A DNA stretch of 52,500 nt from Planctomycetota bacterium (GTDB lineage: Bacteria > Planctomycetota > J058 > JAJDCQ01), in the NCBI GenBank assembly GCA_029260755.1, contig JAJDCQ010000188.1:1-52500 (forward strand), read 5' to 3'. The notes under the pieces were generated by a model. That model was not told where the DNA came from. It did not search any database and saw only the letters and a list, made by a program, of their open reading frames with translations. This document shows positions 1 through 10,399 of the stretch, in pieces. Numbering within the stretch: the first letter of the stretch is position 1; each line of letters starts with the position of its first letter. The position numbers and the translations under genes were made by a program.

Positions 1-57
1 CGGGCAACCCCCACCCGCGTCGCGCCGTTCGGCGCGGCGGTCTCGCCAAAAGGGTGA
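1..57 (+). CDS. Possible C-terminal tail of an upstream gene (partial)
   Basis: In frame 1 from the window edge there are 18 sense codons and then TGA at 55-57. Most codons end in G or C, matching the real genes of the window, so this may be the last part of a gene that begins before the window. The tail is too short for any family assignment. The other plus-strand frame stays open to about 2215, but that is antisense shadow of the kinase. Confidence is low. Confidence 0.3.
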   Translation, partial: RATPTRVAPFGAAVSPKG

Positions 58-229
58 AACGGGCCGCGTGGGGCGGTCCTCCGAAGCTGCGGCGAAACGA
101 GCACGAGGCGTGACGCGAGAGCTGGCGTCGCCCGGTCCGGAGCGGAGGAGAACGAACGGCGGCGAGCGGTCCCGGTCGACGGACCAACCAAGGGTCAGTG
201 GCCGAAGCTCCGTGCGCACCCGTCTGCGG

Positions 230-450
230 ACAGCGGGCGGGGGCACCGGTCAGCGGGCACGGTCAACGTGCAGGGTCCGCGGGCACGGGCACGGGCACGG
301 TCAGCGGGCGCGGTCAACGGACACGGTTCGCGGGAACGGCCAGCGGGAACGGCCAGCGGGAACGGCCAGCGGGAACGGTCAGCGGGAACGGTCACGGTCA
401 CGGGCACGGTCAGCGGGCACGGTCACGGTCCGCGGGCACGGGCACGGTCC
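230..450. repeat. Degenerate 13-bp tandem repeat region
   Basis: The stretch 58-457 holds no convincing gene. Inside it a 13-bp unit, CAGCGGGAACGGC, is repeated head to tail at 341, 354, 367 and 380. Related units with GGGCACGGT or GGGCGCGGT occur at 251, 302 and 411. The array lies just past the stop codon of the minus-strand kinase. It looks like a minisatellite-type expansion; short proline/arginine-rich frames through it are by-products of the repeat. Confidence 0.75.
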
Positions 451-457
451 GCGCCCC

Positions 458-2251
<1,794 letters not shown>

Positions 2252-2290
2252 GGCGTTTCCGGGGCCTCGCGCGCCTCGATGAGAGCTTCG

Positions 2291-2320
2291 AGCCTAACGC
2301 CTGGAGTCGCGCGGAGTCAA
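2291..2320 (-). promoter_or_regulatory. Sigma70-like promoter for the Ser/Thr kinase at 458-2251
   Basis: Reading the minus strand, TTGACT (2315-2320) and TAGGCT (2291-2296) are separated by 18 bp. This predicts transcription starting near 2284 and a leader of about 33 nt before the GTG at 2251. Found by eye. Confidence 0.45.
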
Positions 2321-2348
2321 GCGAGGGGGCGGCTCGCGCGCCGCGCCC

Positions 2349-2377
2349 TTTTCCCAGCCGCGGCGGCCTGCTAGCAT
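2349..2377 (+). promoter_or_regulatory. Weak candidate promoter for the FHA/propeller gene
   Basis: TTTTCC (2349-2354) and TAGCAT (2372-2377) have a 17-bp spacer and lie about 55 bp before the TTG start at 2433. The -35 match is poor. Confidence 0.3.
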
Positions 2378-2432
2378 CGTCGGGGGCGGCGCGGCGGGCT
2401 CATCGCCGCGCCCTGGTTCCTGGGGAGCCGGG

Positions 2433-5400
2433 TTGGCGGTCCTCGACCTGGGCGCGGGTCATCGCGTCCTCATTGATCGCGACAAGCTGGCGATCGGCTC
2501 CGCGCGCGGTAACGAGATCCGCGTCCGCGGCGCCGGCCTCGCCAGCGTCCACTGCCAGCTCGCGCGCGCTGGCAGCGGCCACCTCCTCGTCGACCTCGAT
2601 TACCCCCTCGGCACGGTCACCGTCAACGGTGAGAAGGCCAAGACCCACAAGCTGAGGCCGGGCGATCGGGTCGTCGCCGGCGAGCTCTCCTTCATCTACG
2701 AGGCGGACTCGGCGCGCGAGAGCGGCGCCGAGCCGCGCCCGATCCCCGTCGAGATCAGCGTCGAGGACGGCGAGACGATCAGCGTCGTCGCGGTCGACAC
2801 GCCGGGGCCGCGGCGAAAGTCCGTCGCGCGCTCCGGGGCGAGCGCCCGCGAGCGAGCGGCGAAGGCGAAGCGGGCGAAGGCGGAGGCGTCGTCGTCGGGG
2901 CGCGCGGATGTGGCCTCGGCCGAGGCGGCATCCGAGGGGCCGGCGCTCCTTCCGAAGCTCGAGCCCTCCGAAGAGGGCGCGACGGGGGATCCCTCGGGGA
3001 TCTTCGGGCCCGAGGAGCGCGAGGGCTCGGAGGCCGCGGAGAAGCGGTCGGGGAAGGCGAAGAAGAGATCGCGAGCGAGCGCGAGGAAGCGGAAGAAGAG
3101 GGAGACCGCCGAGGCTGCCCCGGTCGAGGGCGACGACGACGCGCCGCCGCCGTCGCGGCTCGAGGCGGCGACGGGCGACGAGGTCGAGGCGGGGCCCGAG
3201 CCGGAGTCGGAGTCGGAGTCGACCGAGAGCGAGCCCGAGAGCGCGGTCGAGTCGGACTCCGAGCCCGACTCCGAGCTCGACGTCGAGCCCGACCCGGTCG
3301 AGAGCACGCCCGACGTCGAGAGCGATCCGACCGCGGAGAAGGCGCCCGAAGCCGACGGGGACGAGCCGGGCTCGGACTCCGAGCCCGAGTCGGAGATCCT
3401 GACCCCCGCCGAGGCGGCGGCGCTCATCGCGGCCCGGGTCGACGCGAAGGCGGCCGGGAAGGACGAGGCGGCGGCGAGCGACGCGCCCGACGAGGCGGCG
3501 AGCGACGCGCCCGACGAGGCGGAGACCGACGCGACGACCGACGTGGACGCCGAGGCGTCCGCCGACGCGGGCGCGAGCGACGACGATGCCCCGCCCTCGT
3601 CTCGGTTCGCGGCGCCCGACGCCAAGCCTGACGTCGAGCCCGACGTGGCGAGCGCCTCGCCCGAGGAGCGAGGCGCGCCGGCCTCCGACGATCCGACGCC
3701 GCCCGCGCTCGCGCGGCCCGAGGCGAAGGCAGCCCCCGCGCCCGCGCCCGACGCGACGGCGAAGGCGAGCCCGAAGCCGAAGCCGAAACCGAAGGCCAAG
3801 CACACGAAGAAGCGCGCCACGGCGCCGAAGGTCCCCGTCGCCGCCGGGAGCGACGACGGTGCTCCGCCGGCGCGACTCGGCGGCGACGACGCGCCGCCGC
3901 CGCGCGCGGCCGCGGGCTCGACCACGCCCGCCGCGCCCGGGGACGAGGAGGAGGACCTCCTCGCCGTTCCGCGTCGCTCGTCGGGCTCGCTCGTTCCGAG
4001 CCGGAGCGTCCTCGTCGGCGTCGCCATCCTCGGCGTCGGCTTCCTCTGGCTGTTCGGCGGCTACTTCCTCCGCGAGCGCCGCGCGGGCGCCGCCTACCGC
4101 GAGTTCGAGGTCGCCCGCGCCCAGCGGGACGAGATCGGCGCGGCGGCGGCCCTCCGCGCCTTCCTCGACCAGTTCCCCGATCACCGGACCTCGTGGGACG
4201 CACGCCGCGAGCTGCGCAAGATCCTGGTCACCAAGGCGAGCATCGACGCGAAACAGGGGCGTCCCGAAGACGCCCTCGCCGCGCTCACCGAGGCGAAGAC
4301 GCTCACCGACGCCCTCGGGGACGGCGCCGATCCCGACGTCATCGCGCGCGTGGGCGACGTCCCCGATCTCCTCGCGAAGGCGTCCGCCGCCGTCACCGAG
4401 GCCGAGCGGGCGGGCCTGGTCCGGAGCGGGATCGCTCGCGCCGAGGAGGCGATCCGCGCCGGACGCGCGGCCGAGGCGGTCGCGGTGGTCGACGGCCTGC
4501 GCGCCTCGATCGCTCGCAGGGGAGGCTTCCGCGGCGAGGAGGGCGCGCGCGCCGACGCGATCGCGATCGAGGCGCGGCGATCGCTCCACGCGTTCGTCCC
4601 GTGGGATCCGCGGCGGGACGGGCTCGGCGTCGTCGACGAGGTGGGGCCGCCCGGCATCGCGATCGCGCGGCGCGTCCCGGTCGCGGCGCCGCCGCCCACC
4701 GGTGGGGCGGAGCCGGTCACGGCCGGCGGCGGCTTCGGGATCGAGGGGCGGATCGCGACCCGGGCGTTCACCGTGTCGACGCGCCGGAGCGTGTACCTCG
4801 TCGAGCCTCGCTCGCTCGCCGTCGAGGCGTCGATCCCCGGAGGGCGCTACCCGCCGACGCCGTTCGAGCCGACCCAGGCGCCGGGGAGCGACCTCGCGGC
4901 TGCCGCGGACCTCGGCCCCGCGGCGCCCGATGCGCTGGCCGACCCGCCGATCGTCACCGTGTTCCCGGCCCTCGGCCGCGTCGCCGCGTTCGCCCGGTCC
5001 GGATCGGATGGGGCGCTCACCCGGCTCTACGATCGGCGTGTTCATCCGGCGCCGACCGGTCGGGCGGTCGTCGTCGGCGGCGCCGCCCTCGTCCCCGCGC
5101 GCGATCGCGTCCTCGTCCTCGACGCCGGGACCGGGCGCCCCTGGGGGCACTGGCCGGCCGGCGGGCTCGTCACGAGCGCGCCGGCGGTCGCGCCGCGCTC
5201 GGGTCTCGTCTTCGTCGCGCTCGACTCGGCCCGCCTCGCGGTCTGGCGACTCCCGATCGATCCCGCCGGCCCGCCGGCGGCGCCCGACGCGCTGCCGCCG
5301 GGCGAGTATCTCGGGACGGTCGATCTTCCCGGCGTGCCGCTCGCGGCGCCGGTGGTCGTCGGGCCGTTCGTGATGGTCAGCACCGCGAGCACGACCGGAG

Positions 5401-7358
5401 GCCGGCGGACCCGGCTCGTCGTGCTGCGCGTCGACGAGAAGAAGGTGGCGAAGCTCGACGCCGCCTCGGTCGGCGCGCCGCCGCTCACCGAGGTCGCCTC
5501 GCACGGGATCGGCGGGCGGCTCGAGTCGCCGCCCGCGGCGGCGGGCGGCTGGATCTGGTTCGCGACCGACGAGGGCGAGCTCGGCGCCTATCGGGTGAAT
5601 CCGCTCGCCGGCGAGGTGACGACCTTGCTCGGCGATCAGGCGAGCCACCCCACGCCCTACGAGGGCGCGATCGCCGTCGCGCCGGTCGAGGGCGGCGAGG
5701 CCGTCGTCGTCGCGGGCGACGTCGCCGATGACGCGCGCGGCGCGATCCTCCGCGAGGAGTCCGACCCGCCGAGCGCGAGCCTCGGAGGGAGCCACGGAGA
5801 GCTTCGCGTCTACGGGGTCGAGCCGTTCGCCGAGAGCGTCCACGACCGGATCGTCGAGCGAGCCGGCATCCGCCTGCCCGGGCTCCTGTCGGCCGGCCCC
5901 GTCATCCGCGGCGACCGGATCCTCCTCGCCGTCCGCGAGCCACACGCCGACGCCGACCGGGTCATGGCGATCGATCTGCTCACCCTCGAGACGATCGGGA
6001 GCGTGCGCGTCGCGGTGCCGGCCGCCGGCGCGCCGCTGCTGCTCGCCGATGGGCGCGTCGTGCAGCGACGGCGCGATGGCGCGCTCGCCGAGCATCACCC
6101 CGGGCGCGATCGCCTCTGCCGACTACTCACGGCAGGCACGACGGCGCCGCGCGAGCTGGCCGTGCCGGCGCCGGTCGCGATCCCCGCCGCCTCCGGCGGC
6201 GGCGACCCCGAAGGGCCGTGGCTCCTCGTCGGGCAGGTCGCGGTCGACGGGCGCCCCTTCGGAAGCGCGGTCGAGCTTCGCGACGCGGTCACCGGCTGGC
6301 GGCGGCCGAGCTGGGGGCGGAGCGGCGCGGTGCTGCTCCGCGGGGTCGTCGCGGCGCGGCCGCTCGTCTTCGCGCCCGAAGGGGAGGAGCCCCTCGCGGT
6401 GGTCTCCTCGACCGGCGGCGACGTGCACGTCTTCTCGCTCCGCGATGGCGCGCCGGTCGCGCAGGAGTTCAAGCTCTTCCGGGGCAAGCCGTTCCTCGCG
6501 CCGCCCGCCCGCGATCCACTCGAGGGCACGATCGCGTTCTTCGTGGGATGCGACGACGGGACGCTCTACCGGCTCGAGGTGCGCTCGGAGGCGGGCGGGC
6601 GCCGCGCCCTCGTCGCCACCTGGCAGGTGTCCGCGGGAGCGCCGATTCGCGCGGAGCCGCTCGTCGTCGGTCCGAACGTGTTCGTCGGCGCCGACGACGG
6701 GAAGGTCCGCGTCGTCGACCGAGGGCGCGGGCGAACGATCGCCGTGGTCGAGACCGGCGGGCCGGTCCTCGCGCGTCCGCTGGCGACGAGCGCCGGCGTC
6801 GTCGTGGTCGGGAGCACCTCGGGGGTCGTCGTCGGGATCGACGAGGGCGGCGAGGAGCGCTGGCGCCGCAAGGTCGGGGGGGCGGTTCGATACGCCGCGA
6901 CCGCCGTTCCCGGCAGCGACGGGCTGATCGTCGTCCCGACCGACGACGGTGCCCTCGCGCTCCTCGCGGCGCGCGACGGAGAGCTGCTGGGGCGGCTGCC
7001 GCTGGCGTCGCGGCCCGCGGGCGCGGCGACGGCGCTCGCCGACGGGAGCCTCCTCGTCGCGACGACGGGCGGGAGCCTCCTCGAGGTCGGCATCGACCCG
7101 GCGACGCTCGTCCGCGGTGCGTCGGGGGACGATGCGACCGCGGTGATCGCGAACGTGGGAGGGCGCCGGTATCGACTGATCGTCGAGCCGCCGGAGGCGG
7201 CCGAGGCGCTGAGCGCGGAGCTCGAGACCCTCCGCGGCCGGCTCGCGGCGGGCGACGCCGCGGTCCATCGGGAAGTCACCGCGCTCGCCGGCGCCGGGTC
7301 GCTCGGCGTCGAGGAGCTGCGGGGGAAGCTGCGCGCGCTGCTCGGCGGCGGCGGCTGA
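2433..7358 (+). CDS. FHA-domain membrane protein with acidic linker and outer beta-propeller
   Basis: A 1641-residue protein. Residues 1-90 form an FHA fold, with the serine/histidine signature around SVHCQL and the later N-G turn (TVNGEK); this fold normally binds phosphothreonine. Residues 120-510 are a low-complexity Asp/Glu/Ala/Pro linker with a KPKPKPKAK run. A single membrane segment lies at about 524-545. A helical TPR-like stretch follows (about 550-700), then about 900 residues of PQQ/WD-like beta-propeller repeats, then a short helical tail. The FHA end should face the cytoplasm and the propeller the periplasm. The start is TTG, preceded by GGGGAG. There is no kinase domain, but a kinase gene reads divergently 181 bp away, so a phospho-dependent pairing is plausible. 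It converges on the kinase gene that ends at 7511. Confidence 0.9.
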   Translation: MAVLDLGAGHRVLIDRDKLAIGSARGNEIRVRGAGLASVHCQLARAGSGHLLVDLDYPLGTVTVNGEKAKTHKLRPGDRVVAGELSFIYEADSARESGAEPRPIPVEISVEDGETISVVAVDTPGPRRKSVARSGASARERAAKAKRAKAEASSSGRADVASAEAASEGPALLPKLEPSEEGATGDPSGIFGPEEREGSEAAEKRSGKAKKRSRASARKRKKRETAEAAPVEGDDDAPPPSRLEAATGDEVEAGPEPESESESTESEPESAVESDSEPDSELDVEPDPVESTPDVESDPTAEKAPEADGDEPGSDSEPESEILTPAEAAALIAARVDAKAAGKDEAAASDAPDEAASDAPDEAETDATTDVDAEASADAGASDDDAPPSSRFAAPDAKPDVEPDVASASPEERGAPASDDPTPPALARPEAKAAPAPAPDATAKASPKPKPKPKAKHTKKRATAPKVPVAAGSDDGAPPARLGGDDAPPPRAAAGSTTPAAPGDEEEDLLAVPRRSSGSLVPSRSVLVGVAILGVGFLWLFGGYFLRERRAGAAYREFEVARAQRDEIGAAAALRAFLDQFPDHRTSWDARRELRKILVTKASIDAKQGRPEDALAALTEAKTLTDALGDGADPDVIARVGDVPDLLAKASAAVTEAERAGLVRSGIARAEEAIRAGRAAEAVAVVDGLRASIARRGGFRGEEGARADAIAIEARRSLHAFVPWDPRRDGLGVVDEVGPPGIAIARRVPVAAPPPTGGAEPVTAGGGFGIEGRIATRAFTVSTRRSVYLVEPRSLAVEASIPGGRYPPTPFEPTQAPGSDLAAAADLGPAAPDALADPPIVTVFPALGRVAAFARSGSDGALTRLYDRRVHPAPTGRAVVVGGAALVPARDRVLVLDAGTGRPWGHWPAGGLVTSAPAVAPRSGLVFVALDSARLAVWRLPIDPAGPPAAPDALPPGEYLGTVDLPGVPLAAPVVVGPFVMVSTASTTGGRRTRLVVLRVDEKKVAKLDAASVGAPPLTEVASHGIGGRLESPPAAAGGWIWFATDEGELGAYRVNPLAGEVTTLLGDQASHPTPYEGAIAVAPVEGGEAVVVAGDVADDARGAILREESDPPSASLGGSHGELRVYGVEPFAESVHDRIVERAGIRLPGLLSAGPVIRGDRILLAVREPHADADRVMAIDLLTLETIGSVRVAVPAAGAPLLLADGRVVQRRRDGALAEHHPGRDRLCRLLTAGTTAPRELAVPAPVAIPAASGGGDPEGPWLLVGQVAVDGRPFGSAVELRDAVTGWRRPSWGRSGAVLLRGVVAARPLVFAPEGEEPLAVVSSTGGDVHVFSLRDGAPVAQEFKLFRGKPFLAPPARDPLEGTIAFFVGCDDGTLYRLEVRSEAGGRRALVATWQVSAGAPIRAEPLVVGPNVFVGADDGKVRVVDRGRGRTIAVVETGGPVLARPLATSAGVVVVGSTSGVVVGIDEGGEERWRRKVGGAVRYAATAVPGSDGLIVVPTDDGALALLAARDGELLGRLPLASRPAGAATALADGSLLVATTGGSLLEVGIDPATLVRGASGDDATAVIANVGGRRYRLIVEPPEAAEALSAELETLRGRLAAGDAAVHREVTALAGAGSLGVEELRGKLRALLGGGG

Positions 7359-7394
7359 GCCAACCCCGTTCGCGCTGCCGCGCTTCTCCGTGAA

Positions 7395-7440
7395 TCCTCC
7401 GTGTCCTCCGTGTCCTCCGTGTCTTCGTGTCTCCGTGGTG
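7395..7440. repeat. Short 9-bp tandem repeat between convergent genes
   Basis: The unit TCCTCCGTG occurs at 7395, 7404 and 7413, followed by degenerate copies ending in CTCCGTGG near 7440. The stretch separates two convergent genes. Similar CTCCGTGTC/CTCCGTGGTGA strings recur between genes in several bacterial phyla (recalled, not searched). Confidence 0.7.
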
Positions 7441-7447
7441 ACATCCT

Positions 7448-7464
7448 CTTCGCCGAAGGCGAAG
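7448..7464. terminator. Hairpin between convergent genes (bidirectional terminator candidate)
   Basis: CTTCGCC-GAA-GGCGAAG is a perfect 7-bp stem with a 3-nt loop. It lies between the FHA gene ending at 7358 and the kinase gene ending at 7511. No U-tract follows on either side. The same core recurs at 38083-38097, also between convergent genes. Confidence 0.5.
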
Positions 7465-7510
7465 CCGCCGATCACCCTCCGTCAGCCATCCAGGGAACGG
7501 CGAGATCTGC

Positions 7511-10288
7511 TCAGCGGCCGCCGGTCGATCCCTTGCGTCGCTCCTCGAGGCGCGCCGCGAACGCGTCGAGGCTCGCCGCGAACCGGGCGTCGGCGCCGAA
7601 CCGACCCCGGGCCTGCTCGACGAGCAGCGTCGCCTCGGGGGTGCCGAGGGTGAGGAGGGCGCGCGCGGCGGTGATCGCCCGGAGCGGGAGGGCCTCGACC
7701 TGGAGGTAGCGGCCGAGCGCCTCGACGGCGCCGCGATGGGCGCCCATCCCGCCGAGGGCGCGGCAGATCACGTGCGCGGTCGCGAGCTTGTTCTCGTCGA
7801 CGGCGTTGCTCTGCTCGACCGCCACGAGGTGTCGACCGGTCACGACGGAGCCGTCCTCGAGGGTCCCGCGTCGGGCGGCGCGCCGGTCGAGGCGGTGAAT
7901 CGCCTCGAGGAAGACGACGAGGTCGGTCCCCTCGTGGAGGTGGCCCGGCCCCTTCTCGCGGCAGCGATCGAGCGCGGCGGTGAGCCCCTCGATCGTCCCT
8001 TCGCCGGAGGCGACCTCGGCCTGGGTCGGGATCGCCGTCTCGGCGAGGAGGCGGTGGTGGACGCGAGAGAGCGCCTCGGTCACCTCGTCGAGGGCGACCG
8101 CGAGGAGGGCGACCGTCTGCGGGCTCCGGAGCGAGACCAGCCGGTGAACGAGCTCGTCGGGCCCGCCGAGCTCCTCGTAGAGGGCCGCGCTGCGAAGCTC
8201 GGTGAGGATCGCGCGCACCTCGGCCTCACGCGCGCGGGTGGCCGTCCGGGTGGCCGTCTCGACGTCGGAGCGCGCCTTCTCGATCTCGGCGGCGTTCGCG
8301 CCGAAGCTCTCCTCGAAGTCGATCGCGCGGCTCGCCGTGCCCCAGGCCTGCACCGCGACCGCGATCTCGCGGAGGGTGGCCGCGGCCCGTCGTCCGGCCC
8401 GCCGGGCGGCGGCGATCTCCGCCGTGTCGTTCGACGCCTCGGCGGCGCGGAGCCAGCGATCGGCGGCGGTGACCGCGTCGAGGGCGGGGGCGAGGTGGGC
8501 GTCGGCGCTCGCGATGTCGGCGCCGGCTCCGAGCTCGATGGCGCCCTCGACGAGGTCGGGTCCGACCGCGGCGAGCGCATCGTTCGCGGCCGCTCGAGCC
8601 GCCGCGAGCGTCTGCGGCGAGGCGCGGAGGACGGCCGCGCCGGCCGCCGTCGTCGGGCTCCCCTCGCCGCCGCTCCCCGACGCGATCGACGTCGGCGGCG
8701 AGCCTGCGTCGCCGCCACCTCCCCGGAGGGTCGCGCCGAGGAAGCCGACGGCGATGCCGACGAGGACCGCGCCGGCGACGGTCGGCAGCGACGTCCCGCG
8801 GCCTCGCGCGGCGGCCGCCCCCGTCGCGCGCCCCTCGACCGGGTAACCCTCGAGGAAGCGGCGAAGGTCGTCGGCGAGATCGGCGGCGGCGGCGTAGCGC
8901 TGCGTCGGCTCCTTCTCGAGGCAGCGCATCGTCACGCGGACGAGGTCGTCGGGGATCTGGCTGTCGTACTCGTCGAGCGGCGTCGGCGCCTCCCGGACGG
9001 TCGCGACGAGCATGTTGACGGCCGACTCGCCGGGGAACGGGAGCTTCCCCGAGAGGCAGTGGTAGAGGACGGCGCCGAGGGCGTAGACGTCGGAGGCGGG
9101 CCCGACCTCGCCGAGCCGGCCCGAGATCTGCTCGGGCGGCACGTAGCCGGCGGTCCCGAGGAAGGTGCCGGTCTTGGTGAGCCCGGCCGGGTCGGCGTTC
9201 TGCCGGGCGAGGCCGAAGTCGGTGATCGCCGGTCGGCCCTCGCGGTCGAGGATCACGTTGCTCGGCTTGATGTCGCGGTGGATCACGCCCTGGTCGTGGG
9301 CGTGGGCGAGCGCCTGCGCCATCTCGGAGACGATGTGGGCCGCCTCCGAGCTCGGCAGGGCGCCTCTCATGAGGCGGTGGGCGAGCGACTCGCCCGGGAC
9401 GAGGTCCATGACGATGAAGGGCTCGCCCTCGTGCTCGCCGACCTCGTGGATCGCGACGATCCCGTGGTGCTTGAGGCGGGCGGCGCTCTGCGCCTCCTTG
9501 GTGAAGCGCCGGCGGAGGGAGTCGTCGTCGACCTTCTCGGGGAGGAGCTTCTTGATCGCCACCTCGCGGTGCAGGCCGAGGTCGTAGGCGCGGAGGACGA
9601 GCCCCATCCCGCCGCGGCCGACCTCATCGAGGAGGATGTGACGGCCGATCTTGCGCGCCGGGTCGGCGGCGGCCTCGCGGACCTCTTCGGGGAGATCGGG
9701 GTCGAGCTCCGGCTTCCGCTTCGGGGCGTCGACGACCTGGGTGAAGTGGTTGCGGCTGCTCGCGGGGCCGCGGTTCGGGCCGGCGGCCCCGGAGCCGCCG
9801 CCCGGGCGGGGCGTGGCCCCCGGCCCGCTCGCCATCATCGGCGGCAGCGGACCGCGCGGGAGCGGCGCGAAGCCGGCGGCGGGGGACGCGCCGGGGAGGC
9901 CCTGGAAGCCGCCCGGAGGCGAGGGCATCGCGGGGTTGGTCGGCGCGTCGCCGAGGAGCTGATGGCTCGAGGGCGGGACGGTGTCGGACGGGCCGAGATG
10001 GGACGGGCCGCCGAGGGCGGGGCCGCCCATCGGGCGATGCCGTCCGGAGGAGGGAGGCGGGCCGGCGGGCCGCGCGGGGGTGGTGTGGCGCCCCGAGGAG
10101 GGAGGCGCCTTCGCCATCGGCGGGGGCGGCCCGGGGTGCGCGGGCTGGCGGCCCGACGACGGCGGCGGCGGCGGCGGCGGAGAGCCGGGCGGCCGCGGGC
10201 GGCCGCCGGGGGCCCCCCCGAGCGCGGGACGCGCCGGGCGGGTCTGGCGCGCGGCGTGGTCCTGGGGGCGCTTGCGACCGGGATCCAT
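7511..10288 (-). CDS. Transmembrane Ser/Thr protein kinase with Pro-rich N-terminus and outer helical domain
   Basis: A 925-residue kinase. Residues 1-200 are Pro/Gly-rich and probably disordered, with repeated PPSSGR motifs. The kinase domain spans about 213-475 with GRGGMG, VAIKK, HRDIKPSN, DFGLAR and a PPE in place of APE; all catalytic residues are present. One membrane helix lies at about 497-515. The remaining roughly 400 residues are alanine-rich helices, ending in a segment that reads like HEAT/TPR solenoid, and should be outside the cytoplasmic membrane. It lies 111 bp after a HEAT-like membrane protein on the same strand and may share its transcript. No clear ribosome binding site precedes the ATG at 10288, so a later start within the Pro-rich region cannot be excluded. 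Confidence 0.93.
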   Translation of the reverse strand: MDPGRKRPQDHAARQTRPARPALGGAPGGRPRPPGSPPPPPPPSSGRQPAHPGPPPPMAKAPPSSGRHTTPARPAGPPPSSGRHRPMGGPALGGPSHLGPSDTVPPSSHQLLGDAPTNPAMPSPPGGFQGLPGASPAAGFAPLPRGPLPPMMASGPGATPRPGGGSGAAGPNRGPASSRNHFTQVVDAPKRKPELDPDLPEEVREAAADPARKIGRHILLDEVGRGGMGLVLRAYDLGLHREVAIKKLLPEKVDDDSLRRRFTKEAQSAARLKHHGIVAIHEVGEHEGEPFIVMDLVPGESLAHRLMRGALPSSEAAHIVSEMAQALAHAHDQGVIHRDIKPSNVILDREGRPAITDFGLARQNADPAGLTKTGTFLGTAGYVPPEQISGRLGEVGPASDVYALGAVLYHCLSGKLPFPGESAVNMLVATVREAPTPLDEYDSQIPDDLVRVTMRCLEKEPTQRYAAAADLADDLRRFLEGYPVEGRATGAAAARGRGTSLPTVAGAVLVGIAVGFLGATLRGGGGDAGSPPTSIASGSGGEGSPTTAAGAAVLRASPQTLAAARAAANDALAAVGPDLVEGAIELGAGADIASADAHLAPALDAVTAADRWLRAAEASNDTAEIAAARRAGRRAAATLREIAVAVQAWGTASRAIDFEESFGANAAEIEKARSDVETATRTATRAREAEVRAILTELRSAALYEELGGPDELVHRLVSLRSPQTVALLAVALDEVTEALSRVHHRLLAETAIPTQAEVASGEGTIEGLTAALDRCREKGPGHLHEGTDLVVFLEAIHRLDRRAARRGTLEDGSVVTGRHLVAVEQSNAVDENKLATAHVICRALGGMGAHRGAVEALGRYLQVEALPLRAITAARALLTLGTPEATLLVEQARGRFGADARFAASLDAFAARLEERRKGSTGGR

Positions 10289-10399
10289 CGGGGTGGCGGG
10301 CTCGTTCGAGCGAGGGTTCGGCGGTCGGCGGGGTCGTCCCGCCGACGCACCGGATTGTGGCTGGCGGAGGGGGGATGCGCCATGGGCCGGGACGCCCGA

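Noticed and set aside
230..450. CRISPR array
   Set aside because: Units are 13 bp, contiguous and without unique spacers; no cas gene is present.
2400..6098. A 1232-codon minus-strand open frame
   Set aside because: Antisense of the FHA/propeller gene, Arg/Gly-rich with no motif; a by-product of high GC.
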